A stretch of 64,000 nucleotides of DNA from assembly GCA_030149205.1 (NCBI GenBank), contig JASBSB010000006.1, positions 310,001-374,000 on the forward strand, read 5' to 3'. How positions within the stretch are numbered: position 1 is the stretch's first letter; every line of letters begins with the position of its first letter. The notes under the pieces were generated by a model that was given only the letters and a program-made list of their open reading frames with translations, did not search any database and was not told the DNA's origin. This DNA comes from Candidatus Heimdallarchaeota archaeon (GTDB lineage: Archaea > Asgardarchaeota > Heimdallarchaeia > Heimdallarchaeales > Kariarchaeaceae). Shown here piece after piece: positions 53,702 through 63,050 of this stretch. A program made the translations under genes and the position numbers.

Positions 53702-54793
53702 ATGAAATTTGCTTTTGTAAGTGGTGCAAGACCTCAGTTTATCAAGTTAGCACCCATATTAAAGGCATTTGAAGAGCTTAATCTGAGTTTCTTTCATGTT
53801 CATACTGGACAGCATTATGATGTTAGCATGTCTGATCAGATTTTTAAAGATTTACAAATACCATCCCCTGAATATAACCTGAATGTCGGTTCAGATTCTC
53901 ATGCAAAACAGACAGCGAAAATGTTAGTGGGATTGGAGGAGATTTTTATTAAGGAAGAACCAGATTATGTCATTGTCCCTGGTGATACTAATTCCACCTT
54001 GGCAGGAGCACTAACGGCTGTGAAATTAAAAATACCAGTGATACATCTTGAGGCAGGTTTAAGGTCTAATGATTGGAATATGCCTGAAGAATTAAATCGT
54101 ATAATTGTTGACCGTGTTTCCAGAATACATGTTGCTCACACTCTAACAGGTTTGATACAACTGGTTAAAGAAGGAGCAGATGAAAAGTTTATTATCTTAT
54201 CTGGAGATCCTATGGTGGATTCACTGTATGCAACTGTAAACCGTGAAGAACCTCTGGAGAACAAATTACCTGTTCAAGATGAAGAGTTTTTGTTGATGAC
54301 AATGCATCGAGCAGAGAATGTTGATGTGAAAGAAAAGATGGAGACACTTTATAGGGTAATAAAGGATTCTCCGTTAAAGATATTATTTCCTGCCCATCCA
54401 AGAACACTTAAAAAACTGAAAGAGTTTGAACTCTACGACAAATTTATGGATCTGGATAATCTGATACTGTCAGAACCTATGGGATACCTAAAGTTTAGCA
54501 AATATTTATCAATGTGTAAAGGAGTGATTACAGACAGTGGAGGACTTCAGAAAGAGGCATTTATTCTCTCAAAACCTTGTATCACCATGAGAACAACAAC
54601 TGAATGGGTTGAGAGTCTCGAATTAGGTGCAAACCGACTTCTAGGATTTGATAAGGAGAAGGTTTTAAGTTCGATAAATGAGATAAAACAAGGGAGCTTT
54701 GCGGTTACTGAAACGCATCCATATGGAAATGGAAGGGCAGGAGCAGAAATTACTAATAAGATATTGACACTGATAAAAGATACTTCCTTTTAA
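53702..54793 (+). CDS. wecB: UDP-N-acetylglucosamine 2-epimerase
   Basis: Converts UDP-GlcNAc to UDP-ManNAc for surface polysaccharide or glycan synthesis. The GT-B fold enzyme has GARPQFIKLAPI at the N-terminus, HTGQHYDVSMSDQIF, VPGDTNSTLAGALTA, the substrate region HLEAGLRSNDWNMPEELNRIIVD, and the C-terminal SDSGGLQKEAF-type block (TDSGGLQKEAFIL). The 363-residue length is normal. A box CTTATAATTAAT near 53675 is about 25 bases before the ATG. No glycan cluster surrounds it in this window. Confidence 0.93.
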   Translation: MKFAFVSGARPQFIKLAPILKAFEELNLSFFHVHTGQHYDVSMSDQIFKDLQIPSPEYNLNVGSDSHAKQTAKMLVGLEEIFIKEEPDYVIVPGDTNSTLAGALTAVKLKIPVIHLEAGLRSNDWNMPEELNRIIVDRVSRIHVAHTLTGLIQLVKEGADEKFIILSGDPMVDSLYATVNREEPLENKLPVQDEEFLLMTMHRAENVDVKEKMETLYRVIKDSPLKILFPAHPRTLKKLKEFELYDKFMDLDNLILSEPMGYLKFSKYLSMCKGVITDSGGLQKEAFILSKPCITMRTTTEWVESLELGANRLLGFDKEKVLSSINEIKQGSFAVTETHPYGNGRAGAEITNKILTLIKDTSF

Positions 54794-54821
54794 CTTTGTT
54801 AATGGCTTTTTTAAGTCAACC

Positions 54822-56858
54822 TTAAAATCCAATGAATTCTCTAGCAACTTCCCTAAGGTCTGGATGAGCAAGCAGATGCATTGTTCTTAATCTGTGAAAG
54901 CTTCTCTGGTTTAAGCCTTTTAAAGGAAGATAAATCAGGGTAAACCCTTCTGATTCTACCAGATATTTCTGTGAGGAGGTAGGGGGTCTCGGGGAGACGA
55001 GAACCACAAGAGGACTAATACTCATGTTCATACCTGTCAGAAGAAGTGACGAGATAAAATCATCCCTAATGTCAGGGATTGAATAACCAATTCCTGTTGG
55101 GGGATATACAGATACTAATCCTGCAATTTTGATTCGTGTAATGCCTGGTCCTACAAAAGTTTCACCAGGAACTGTGGATACAACACCTAGATCACTTTCG
55201 AGTTCATGCTCAGCATATAGCATAGTTGTATAAGTAGCATCCTCCGGTCTTTTTTGATAAAATGCCACGATAAGAGCTCCTACCTGAATATTAAGGTTTG
55301 GAATCTTTTTAACATAGATCTTGTGCTCATACATTTTTCGGGTTGTTTCTCTCCAGTCAATCCCATCCTCTAAGCTGGTTTTAAATTCTTTAACCGATGA
55401 TTTTTCTTCTCTGATTATGTCTAGAGCCTTCTTTCTTAGTAAATGAAAATAGTTTTCAATGTAAATATCTTCAGGTGGATAGCTCACAGTAGAATACGGT
55501 GAAAATTTATCCCAGATTTCTGCCCATTGTCCGGGATACTTTTCGAGTGGAATTGAAGCAAAGTCAAATGGATCGACTTTCTCCTCAGCCATCTTTTTGA
55601 GAAGTCTCTTCGGGATTCTTCTCCTGAAGGTCATCTTAATAAGATTTTGTTGCTCTGACGATGGAACAAATGAGATCTCTGAATTTAGGGCATTTGTATT
55701 TGGAATTTCACTGAGCGTAAGTAGTTTGTATAACTCAAACGTGTAATCATCGTTTGTACATCCCTTAGTCGCAAGTAATATGGTCATTAGATCTGGAAAA
55801 ACTTGTCCATAGGTTCGTTGCAGATTTCTTAAATATTGAAATAGACGTAGATATGCAGCTACAGAGATTTTTTCAGGATAATTTTCTTTATATCTTGATT
55901 CTGCAATGATGAAACTTTCTCTTAGATTTTCGAGGAAGTTAAATTTTTGATTGCTGAATTGGTAATGTTGATAATACCGTAGGATCATGTACGGAAAGTC
56001 ATAGGTCTTAAGGTAAAGTGTTGTATTTGACACATCTGAAAGTTGCCACACCCTATCACTGAAGGGATGAGGAGAATTATCTGAATTTTCAAGGTCTCTC
56101 TCATTAAAGTTGCTAGGTCTAGGGTTAAAATTCTTTTGAGTTGAGGGAATAAAGCTTCTATCAAATTTGGACTGGAATATTGGTTTTATGATCTTTTCTA
56201 GATTGACATCGGTTTCTATTGTGATATTTTGTTTAAGGTATGATAATATCACTGGTACATGTGCTAGACCTACGACCACCAATATATTTTCTCCAGACCC
56301 CTCAAAAGCTAATTGTATCTTTTTAGCCATTTTCATAGATCGAGAAAAATGTAAAGATTCATTATGTCTCTCAAGATTTAGCTTTTCAAAGATAGTTTCC
56401 CATTCCAAGAATACCAGCGAATAAGGTGAAACTGATATTGGATTGGTTTCATCCTCTTCAACGTATTGATCGATTAAAGAGAAAGGTATCTGATGATTAA
56501 GTGCAAAATCTATAGTTGAATAGTGTGGTTCTCCAAAATAAATTAAAAATGATGAATATTGGTCAGACACAGGAATATGGGTATCAAATCCCTCATGAAT
56601 TACGGTCGGTGTTGGGAACCGATCGATTGCCTCAATAAACAGATTTCTTAGCTCATTAGGGGCTTCAATTAATATGTTATCAAATTTCTCAGAATTCAAT
56701 GTTTGAAGAAGTGAATCTGTTGTTAACAATGAATTATGAATTACTGGAAACACACTAAGCTTTGATGAAGTGGTGATATCCCTAACCCTAATCGGTTTGA
56801 ATCGTGGAAAAACCTCTATTGGGTGACTATCCTCACTGATCGTTGATGATTCTCTCAT
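54822..56858 (-). CDS. DUF5682-like protein paired with a MoxR ATPase
   Basis: 678 residues, soluble. The first 230 residues hold blocks VFPVIHNSLLTTDSLLQTL, FDNILIEAPNELRNLF, SSFLIYFGEPHYSTIDFALNHQIPFSLID and NILVVVGLAHVPVILSYL. These follow the order of the ChaN/TraB-like part of DUF5682 proteins, where a predicted hydrolase-like domain has liEgP-type and FiD-type motifs. The middle and C-terminal parts are mainly helical, and the C-terminus (YLVESEGFTLIYLPLKGLNQRSFH) is separate. The gene follows the MoxR gene by 13 bases. DUF5682, MoxR and a VWA protein are often neighbours in bacteria; no VWA gene is here. The assignment is by pattern; function unknown. Confidence 0.6.
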   Translation of the reverse strand: MRESSTISEDSHPIEVFPRFKPIRVRDITTSSKLSVFPVIHNSLLTTDSLLQTLNSEKFDNILIEAPNELRNLFIEAIDRFPTPTVIHEGFDTHIPVSDQYSSFLIYFGEPHYSTIDFALNHQIPFSLIDQYVEEDETNPISVSPYSLVFLEWETIFEKLNLERHNESLHFSRSMKMAKKIQLAFEGSGENILVVVGLAHVPVILSYLKQNITIETDVNLEKIIKPIFQSKFDRSFIPSTQKNFNPRPSNFNERDLENSDNSPHPFSDRVWQLSDVSNTTLYLKTYDFPYMILRYYQHYQFSNQKFNFLENLRESFIIAESRYKENYPEKISVAAYLRLFQYLRNLQRTYGQVFPDLMTILLATKGCTNDDYTFELYKLLTLSEIPNTNALNSEISFVPSSEQQNLIKMTFRRRIPKRLLKKMAEEKVDPFDFASIPLEKYPGQWAEIWDKFSPYSTVSYPPEDIYIENYFHLLRKKALDIIREEKSSVKEFKTSLEDGIDWRETTRKMYEHKIYVKKIPNLNIQVGALIVAFYQKRPEDATYTTMLYAEHELESDLGVVSTVPGETFVGPGITRIKIAGLVSVYPPTGIGYSIPDIRDDFISSLLLTGMNMSISPLVVLVSPRPPTSSQKYLVESEGFTLIYLPLKGLNQRSFHRLRTMHLLAHPDLREVAREFIGF

Positions 56859-56871
56859 TCTGAAATCCCAG

Positions 56872-57687
56872 CTAAATTAAGTCTAGTGCATCTTCTCCCA
56901 ATATTTGATCAATTGATTGGTAGAGACAATCCTGTTGAGACTGTCCAGTGACCTTTTTCAGTTTTAATGCGTAACGTAATATCTGAATCCCTGACCTTAC
57001 AGTAAAGGGTTTTTCTTCCAAATGAGCTGCTGAGAGAAAGGCACTAACCATATCGATAATTTCATCATCTGCAAATGGGACTTGAAGCTTAAGAATGCGT
57101 TTCTCCTCCTCTTTGCTTGGAAAATCCAACTCAATCAAGGGTTGAAGTCTGGAGAGAATATACTCAGGTAGCTCGAAGGTGCTTGGGTCAGTATTCATTG
57201 TAGTCACCATTCTAAAATTGGGGTGAGCATGAATTGTGATACCAGCTAGTTGACTCTCCACATATCTCCTCTGATCTAATAAGGGAGCAAGAGATGCCCA
57301 TGATTTTTCTGGCATCCGATTTCCTTCATCTAGAATCAAGACACCACCTTTGATCATTGCAGTAACCAGTGGTGAAGCTACATATCGTATGGTTTGATTT
57401 TCACCAATCACTGGTGATATAATGAGGTCTTCAGGTCTTGTATCCATGGTGGCTTGAATAAAGTAAATTTCTCGCCCAAGTTCCTTTGCTGTTGTGTAGG
57501 CTAAGGTCGTTTTTCCAACACCAGGTAAACCAATTAATCGAGGTGTCAGAGGAACATCTGAGTCGTTCAGCACTAACCAAGCAGCCAGCAGTTGGTTTTT
57601 TACGTGCTCTTGCCCAACCCATTTCACTTCCAAGTCTGAAGGCTGACTCAAGTTAATTTCTACATCATCAATGACTGATGTTTCCAT
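56872..57687 (-). CDS. MoxR-type AAA+ ATPase
   Basis: 271-residue AAA+ protein. Walker A is GLPGVGKTTLAY (about 54-65), Walker B LILDEGNRMPEKSWASLAPLLDQ with sensor-like TMNTDPS, and the second region EYILSRLQPLIELDFPSKEEEKRIL with the arginine finger. The C-terminal lid includes FTVRSGIQILRYA. MoxR proteins are chaperone-like and assemble VWA-domain partner complexes. The start is placed at 57687, 25 bases after a TATA-like box. It heads an operon with the DUF5682-like gene, its probable client or partner. Confidence 0.9.
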   Translation of the reverse strand: METSVIDDVEINLSQPSDLEVKWVGQEHVKNQLLAAWLVLNDSDVPLTPRLIGLPGVGKTTLAYTTAKELGREIYFIQATMDTRPEDLIISPVIGENQTIRYVASPLVTAMIKGGVLILDEGNRMPEKSWASLAPLLDQRRYVESQLAGITIHAHPNFRMVTTMNTDPSTFELPEYILSRLQPLIELDFPSKEEEKRILKLQVPFADDEIIDMVSAFLSAAHLEEKPFTVRSGIQILRYALKLKKVTGQSQQDCLYQSIDQILGEDALDLI

Positions 57688-57706
57688 GAATGTATTAAGG
57701 TTCTGT

Positions 57707-57716
57707 GATATAAATC
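57707..57716 (-). promoter_or_regulatory. TATA-like box of the MoxR operon
   Basis: GATTTATATC on the minus strand, centred about 25 bases before the ATG at 57687. Confidence 0.5.
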
Positions 57717-57763
57717 TTTGACTGTTTGGTTGGAATGAGCAAAGAGATTTTTGGTGGCTTTAA

Positions 57764-59176
57764 TTAATCTTGTTTCCAATTGTAATGAAATTTTATCTCT
57801 GGATTATCTTTAAGTCTTATCCCATGTTGCCCAAAATAATCTCGTTGGGCCTGGATAAGGTTGGTTGGCAATTCAGGATATAACATTGAGTCAAGATAGC
57901 TTAATGTGTTTAGTAAGGTTGGAGTTGGTAACTTCATGGAGATTGAATATTGCAACACCCTCCTTAGAGCATTGAGTCCATTTGATATGTAACCTTTGAA
58001 ATTAGATGAAAGGAGAATCTCAGTTTCTTCACCCTTCCAAGCCTCTACTATTAGGTTCAAGAGATCAGTTCTGATGATACATCCAGCTCTCCAAACTTCA
58101 GTGGTTTTTACGATGTCCAGAAAGTAATCATCCTTCATTTTATTAAGGACATTGAACCCTTGATTGAAGGCAACCAAAACCGAAATGAAGAACCCTTGAA
58201 ATATATCCTCAATGAGGTAATCGGGAGCTGTTCTATCTGAATTTTTATTTTCAGAACTTACTGATTTAATGTAACGACTTCTAAGTGAAGGTTCTCCAGA
58301 AATAAACCTTTGAAAAACAGCAGAAGCCATTGTAGAAACATCAATTCCCTGGTCTAATGCTGTTATCACTGACCATTTTCCTGTCCCCTTTTGTCCAGTA
58401 ATTGTATCTATTTTAGGCAATACCAAGATGCCATTTTCATCCCTCTGCCGAAGAATTCGTGAGGTTATGTCAAGAAGATACAGGTTAGGGGCTGTATTGT
58501 TTATAATTTTTTTCTTGTTCCAAATATCAATCTGTTCTGCGATTGAATCATTGGACATCCCTAAGCCTCCTTGAAGAATGACAAACAGCTCTGATATAAG
58601 TTGCATTAAAGCGTATTCTATCCCGTTATGAATCATTTTCACAAGATGACCTGCAGAAGAATTTCCCACTCTGGCTACACATGCTGTGTTTTCATATCTT
58701 GCAGCGATGGCCTCAAAAATCCATTTTTTTTTCTCCCAAGGTTCTTTCTCTCCACCAACCATCATCGAAGGTCCATTAAGTGCACCTTCAGCACCACCTG
58801 AAACACCCATCCCAAAAAACTCTACACCCAATCTTTTTAGTTTGACCCACCTTCGTTCGGTATCTTTGAAATAGGAGTTGCCCCCATCAAAAATATAATC
58901 ACCTGTGTCAAAATAGGCTTCAAGCTGTTCGAGAATTTGATCCACAGCTTCACCAGCTGGAACTAGCAAGAGAAAGACATGGGGGGCATTTAGAGTTTTA
59001 ACAAATTCCTCAAGTTTTATTGAAGCAAATCCCTCTGGATTCTGTTTCAGAAAATTTTGAACCTTTTGCTCGTCGATATCATATCCTGAAACAGAAATAC
59101 CCTTATTCAACAAATTTGATGCAAGGTTTGAACCCATGGTTCCAAGCCCAATAATTCCGAGTTCTGCTTTCACCAT
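57764..59176 (-). CDS. gnd: 6-phosphogluconate dehydrogenase (decarboxylating)
   Basis: Converts 6-phosphogluconate to ribulose 5-phosphate with NADP or NAD. The Rossmann site IIGLGTMGSNLASNL is at residues 8-22, the active-site block GVSGGAEGALNGPSMMVGG at about 127-145, and the catalytic Lys in GHLVKMIHNGIEYALMQ. KGTGKWSVITALDQGI and the C-terminal QAQRDYFGQHG complete the set. The 470-residue length is that of the long, dimeric GND form. Together with zwf and pgl (45.4-47.8 kb) it completes the oxidative branch. It is monocistronic by spacing. Confidence 0.95.
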   Translation of the reverse strand: MVKAELGIIGLGTMGSNLASNLLNKGISVSGYDIDEQKVQNFLKQNPEGFASIKLEEFVKTLNAPHVFLLLVPAGEAVDQILEQLEAYFDTGDYIFDGGNSYFKDTERRWVKLKRLGVEFFGMGVSGGAEGALNGPSMMVGGEKEPWEKKKWIFEAIAARYENTACVARVGNSSAGHLVKMIHNGIEYALMQLISELFVILQGGLGMSNDSIAEQIDIWNKKKIINNTAPNLYLLDITSRILRQRDENGILVLPKIDTITGQKGTGKWSVITALDQGIDVSTMASAVFQRFISGEPSLRSRYIKSVSSENKNSDRTAPDYLIEDIFQGFFISVLVAFNQGFNVLNKMKDDYFLDIVKTTEVWRAGCIIRTDLLNLIVEAWKGEETEILLSSNFKGYISNGLNALRRVLQYSISMKLPTPTLLNTLSYLDSMLYPELPTNLIQAQRDYFGQHGIRLKDNPEIKFHYNWKQD

Positions 59177-59287
59177 TCACAATTCTATGGTGTGTATAAC
59201 TAGATTTTGCTAAATTACTAATCGAAAAGGAAACATAAAATTACCGATAAGAGAAAGTGTTATTTTATTAATTGTTATTTTAATTTA

Positions 59288-59683
59288 ATGAAGATAGAGA
59301 TTAACATTACTACACATAAAAGGGAAGAAATGATGGATATTACGGATTTAATAGAGAAAAAAATACCTCAGGGTATTTCAGGGGTATGTACCATCTATGC
59401 ACCGCATACCACAGCTGCTGTGACAGTTAACGAGGGATACGATGCGGATGTACAGTTTGATATTCTTAGTTTTCTAAATAAAACAGTTCCATGGGAAACA
59501 GATTACTTTAAGCACAGTGAGGGAAATTCTGCTGCCCATATAAAGTCAATGCTGGTTGGGAATTCAGCCCAGGTAATAATTGAGAATGGAAAAATGCTAT
59601 TGGGAACCTGGGAAAGCATCTTTTTTTGTGACTTTGATGGTCCCAGAACAAGAAAGATCATTCTTAAATTCATAAAAGGTTAA
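59288..59683 (+). CDS. YjbQ (UPF0047) family protein
   Basis: 131 residues, one domain. It holds the family blocks DITDLIEKKIPQGISGVCTIYAPHTTAAVTVNEGYDADVQFDIL and HSEGNSAAHIKSMLVGNSAQVIIENGKMLLGTWESIFFCDFDGPRTRKI, with conserved His, Glu and the G-T-W-x-x-I-F-F-C-D-F-D-G-P-R ending. The family is widespread; some members have been linked to weak thiamine phosphate synthase activity, but the physiological role is unsettled. It is divergently oriented from gnd, with 111 bases between the starts. Confidence 0.92.
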   Translation: MKIEINITTHKREEMMDITDLIEKKIPQGISGVCTIYAPHTTAAVTVNEGYDADVQFDILSFLNKTVPWETDYFKHSEGNSAAHIKSMLVGNSAQVIIENGKMLLGTWESIFFCDFDGPRTRKIILKFIKG

Positions 59684-59765
59684 ATGCTGAAAACATGTTA
59701 TTTAGTGTTTCAATTTAAGAGAAAAATTCATAACAAAGCGCATTGATACCTTAATCAAAAATTTG

Positions 59766-61223
59766 TTACTCCCCTTCCCTTAATTTATCTGAAAGAACCT
59801 TCAATAAACCAGTTTGGTAATTTTTTATGGTTTTGTAATCAGAATGGGAAATAAACCTAAATCGAGCTTCTGTGGTTACAAACTCTATGGAATACTGTTC
59901 AAATATGGTTACGAGATCAATGTACTTTAATGATGAAAGTGGAAATGAATATCCCTTCCTTTTTCCTAATAATGTCCTCATTGTTAACTCCACGTTTGTG
60001 GGCCCTATATTCCAAATTTCACGGAAATACAAATTGTAAATTATATAAAAGCATATACCTATGAAGCTTAGTCCTCCTAGAGTGACGGCAGTTGCAAGTA
60101 TAAAGATAATGTCACTTTCCGATAGACTGCCATCTCTTAATGAATAGGCTGTTGCTAAGAATAAAACTCCCCCTATTATTAATAAAAAGTAAAGAAAATA
60201 CTTTTTAGCTCGATTTCTACTTAATGGAAATCTCTGTGTAAAGCTTGGTTTTAATGATAATGAGGTGGAATCCGTTCTTCTTTTAGTCTTAAAACCTTTT
60301 AATAAAATTGGAGTTTCTGTGTTTTCAGAGCTCCTTATGTCTTTAACCTGATCTTTCAAGCTAGCGGTTTTTGGTTCACCAAACTTATCATCAAAATCTA
60401 AATTCATCATCTTGGCTAATTCCCTTGCTGTTTCATAGTAAGAGAGCATGTATGAATATAACTCTGTTAAATCATGATCCCTAACTTTAAAATCAAATTT
60501 AGAAGAAATGTTTGAAAAGTTAGCGAGAACAAAAGTTGATCCATTTGAATGATAAGAAATGTTTAATTTGAGGTATACATAGGTTTTCAAGATCAAATAA
60601 TCCTGTTTATTTATTTTCAATGGTTTATTATCTAATTTAATTGCCTGATTTAGCCTAAGCTTGTTTTCTTCAAAGAGCAATGGGTATTTAACCAGGTCGA
60701 GTGACCAACCTGATGTAACTTTTAATTTCGGGTTAACTTGCTTCATCGGAAATTCTATAAATTCTGCTTCTATCTTGCTCTCTTGATCCAAAAAAATTCG
60801 ATCACCTAATTTACTATTTTTTGGAAAAATTGATTTTTCCCCCTCTTCTTGAAGAAAAACCAAGATAGAGTATTGACGTGATGCAGAAACTGAATCATTA
60901 TGTTTTACAACAATTTCTCCTTGATACTGTGAATCTCTAACTCTTAGCTTTTGTTCAGAAGGCGAATATGAAACCAACATTCTTTTTGTTTGATAAACAA
61001 CTAAGGTCATTAAATATAGATACAAAATAAGTAGGATACTGAAGATTTCTATAATGATTGCAATTAAAGATTGAAGATAAACTAACAAAAAGAAAATTGT
61101 TAAACAGACAAATGTAAAAACTATAAAACTAAGCGTGGCCCTCTGTCTCCACTCCAATAAACTAGTTTGAAATTGGAATACAGTAAATTCTCCAGTTTGC
61201 AGTTTTTCAATTTTTAACCCCAT
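59766..61223 (-). CDS. Orphan membrane protein with two helix pairs, unknown function
   Basis: 485 residues. Two helices lie near residues 30-75, then a long soluble, beta-rich region with many basic and aromatic residues (75-335), then two more helices (about 340-400). A 90-residue tail with ELTMRTLLGKRKGYSFPLSSLKYIDLVTI follows; such a strand pattern (small, PH-like domain) is common after membrane segments in bacterial and archaeal proteins. A low-complexity basic/serine stretch (KGFKTKRRTDSTSLSLK) lies at about 305-325. No family recognised. It is monocistronic and convergent to the YjbQ gene. Confidence 0.6.
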   Translation of the reverse strand: MGLKIEKLQTGEFTVFQFQTSLLEWRQRATLSFIVFTFVCLTIFFLLVYLQSLIAIIIEIFSILLILYLYLMTLVVYQTKRMLVSYSPSEQKLRVRDSQYQGEIVVKHNDSVSASRQYSILVFLQEEGEKSIFPKNSKLGDRIFLDQESKIEAEFIEFPMKQVNPKLKVTSGWSLDLVKYPLLFEENKLRLNQAIKLDNKPLKINKQDYLILKTYVYLKLNISYHSNGSTFVLANFSNISSKFDFKVRDHDLTELYSYMLSYYETARELAKMMNLDFDDKFGEPKTASLKDQVKDIRSSENTETPILLKGFKTKRRTDSTSLSLKPSFTQRFPLSRNRAKKYFLYFLLIIGGVLFLATAYSLRDGSLSESDIIFILATAVTLGGLSFIGICFYIIYNLYFREIWNIGPTNVELTMRTLLGKRKGYSFPLSSLKYIDLVTIFEQYSIEFVTTEARFRFISHSDYKTIKNYQTGLLKVLSDKLREGE

Positions 61224-61411
61224 GGTAAATTAGTTCTTTTTTTATCCAATTTAAGTTATTCTCAGGGAAAAGAGTAAGATGAGCATTTTAAAGGGTAGCA
61301 AGGATTCTGAATCTGGTTACTCGTTTTCATTTCTTTGTAAGGATTAATTCTGTACCTCAAGAAAGAGATAGTATTAGAGATAGTTGTTATAGATTTTACT
61401 TTTTAATGATT

Positions 61412-61954
61412 TTAGTTTCGAATTTTTCTTAACACAGGAATTGCTACCAATAAAGCTGTAAACCCTAGTAACATTGTTGAGAATTCAAATCCGGGTGAAG
61501 AGCTGTTTGTTGGAGTCCCTAAAATGAAATCACCGACCATACCAGCTGCTCTGTGTCCTGGAACCTCACAAAAGAATGGAACCTTCATGTCTAAATTTGG
61601 CATCTGCCAAGTGTGGTTAACTGTCATTGCTGACGGTGTATCCATGTGGATTAGTTCAATGGTTTGTACGGTACCATTTGATAAGGTCGTATTGCATTTT
61701 ACAGTAAAATCATGTTGTACATTGTCAGGATTTTTAAAGAATACCTGTAAACAGGCTCCTTTTGCTACCTCGATCTTTGAAACATTGAATTTCAGTTGAC
61801 CACTGACTACTCCTACATGAAGAGTCTGTGTTGGGTTTGCACATCCATTTGTTGGAAATTCTGCATTATGAACAGCTGTGACATTGGAGTTATTCAGACT
61901 TAAAAAGCTAAATAAAAACAGTGTTACAAGCATGATTGAAAGTTTTCTTCTCAT
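61412..61954 (-). CDS. Secreted, C-terminally anchored cupredoxin (type I copper protein)
   Basis: 180 residues: signal peptide (about 1-27), cupredoxin domain (45-145) and a C-terminal helix with a basic end (KIRN). The type I copper ligands are in place: H81 in VQHDFTV, C129, H134 and M139 in FFCEVPGHRAAGM. Extra cysteines at 38, 68 and 87 could form disulfides. Such proteins carry electrons outside the membrane or resemble the CuA subunit of terminal oxidases, but only one Cys ligand is here, so it is not a CuA site. A short TAGGTG before the ATG may help translation. It suggests access to copper-based redox chemistry. Confidence 0.9.
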   Translation of the reverse strand: MRRKLSIMLVTLFLFSFLSLNNSNVTAVHNAEFPTNGCANPTQTLHVGVVSGQLKFNVSKIEVAKGACLQVFFKNPDNVQHDFTVKCNTTLSNGTVQTIELIHMDTPSAMTVNHTWQMPNLDMKVPFFCEVPGHRAAGMVGDFILGTPTNSSSPGFEFSTMLLGFTALLVAIPVLRKIRN

Positions 61955-61998
61955 ATTTATTCACCTAAAAATTAAGGTTATTGTTGAACTTATTTTTA

Positions 61999-62012
61999 AG
62001 CTTGTCCCAAAA
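61999..62012. repeat. Left inverted repeat of the IS element
   Basis: AGCTTGTCCCAAAA, exact complement of the right end. Confidence 0.85.
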
Positions 62013-62017
62013 TTAGA

Positions 62018-62942
62018 TCACACTGGAATCACCCTCTGAGCTCGGATTCTGTGGTTGTACCAGACCACAGAGCACAACAGGCTCTTCCGCTTGTTCTGAG
62101 GCTTGTGATCTCGCAGGAGGCGTGGTCGCTGCTTCAGCTGACCAAACACATGCTCGACCTCTGCCCGGAGGTAGACCCGACAGTTCTTCGTATAGATCCC
62201 CCGATGCTGGCTTTGCAGCCGAACCAATCGATCCATGGGGCTGGAGGTCCCATGATCCCTGGAGTTTGATTTCTTGGGGATCACCGCCTGAAGTGTCTCC
62301 TGAGCCAACAGCCCGATGATGCTCTCACTCCAGTAGGCCCTGTCAGCATGAACACGCCTCAGAGGAGGGATCAGACGCCGATACAGCCCCTCCCAGAGCC
62401 TGCCAAAGGCAGCAGCATCATGCTCGGGGGCGCTGGAGGTGCAGACACCGACGACAGCCCTGCTTGGCAGCCCGACCGCCAGGTGGAGCTTGACAAAGAT
62501 GGGGGAGCTCTTGCTGAGGGTCTGCCTCCCCCACTTGAGCAGCCTCCAGAAGCTCCCCTCTGTCAGCTCAAAGCCTGAGCTGTCTATCGCCACATCTGTT
62601 GTGTGTTGAGAGCAGGCAAAGCCCAGCTGCTTGATCAGGCTCTCCAGATTCGCCTGCGAGACCTCATCCCACGCCCTGTGAAAGGTGGACTTGCTGGGGA
62701 TGTGTCTCAGGTACCCCGCTTCGATCAAGAAATCACAGAGCCTAAGCTTGGGGGGAAGGTCCCTCCAAACAATCTGATCCTGCAAAGATACAGATGGCGA
62801 CCAGCACCCATCTGAGCCCCACCCGAGGCCTGCCTAGTTTTGAGGCTCTTTTTGCGTCTGGGAACTTGGGACGAAGGAAATCTTGATTTAAGATGAGAAA
62901 TTCGGACAGTACATGGAGGTTAATGACCTGTGTTTGTGGCAC
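62018..62942 (-). pseudogene. IS5-family DDE transposase, two frames with a +1 shift
   Basis: Two overlapping frames together make one transposase of about 300 residues. The first starts with GTG at 62942 and ends in VAICIFAG; the second begins around 62785 with QDQIVWRDLPPKLRLCD, joined by a +1 shift. DDE residues are visible: Asp in VAIDSSGF, Asp in RVHADRAYW and Glu in LRAEVEHVFGQLK, and an HRAW block is at the start. Many IS5 relatives make their protein by a programmed frameshift. I see no slippery run here, so the element may be damaged. The start of the first frame (PQTQVINLHVL) does not resemble a typical start and is uncertain. Confidence 0.75.
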
Positions 62943-63030
62943 TAGTCAGTTCTGACCCTCTACTATATATCTAGTTCGATTCTAGCCTAATCTCAGGCGA
63001 GGTTCTCTCTCATCTGAAAATCTTTAATCC

Positions 63031-63050
63031 ATTGAGCCTGAGGGCTCAAT
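63031..63050. repeat. Inverted repeat ATTGAGCC-TGAG-GGCTCAAT near the right IS end
   Basis: Eight-base perfect stem with a four-base loop, inside the element and next to the terminal hairpin. Could be a transposase binding site or a terminator for outside transcription. Confidence 0.7.

Noticed and set aside
62051..62815. Several plus-strand frames in the IS element
   Set aside because: They lie opposite the transposase in GC-rich DNA, where stop codons are rare; no family features.
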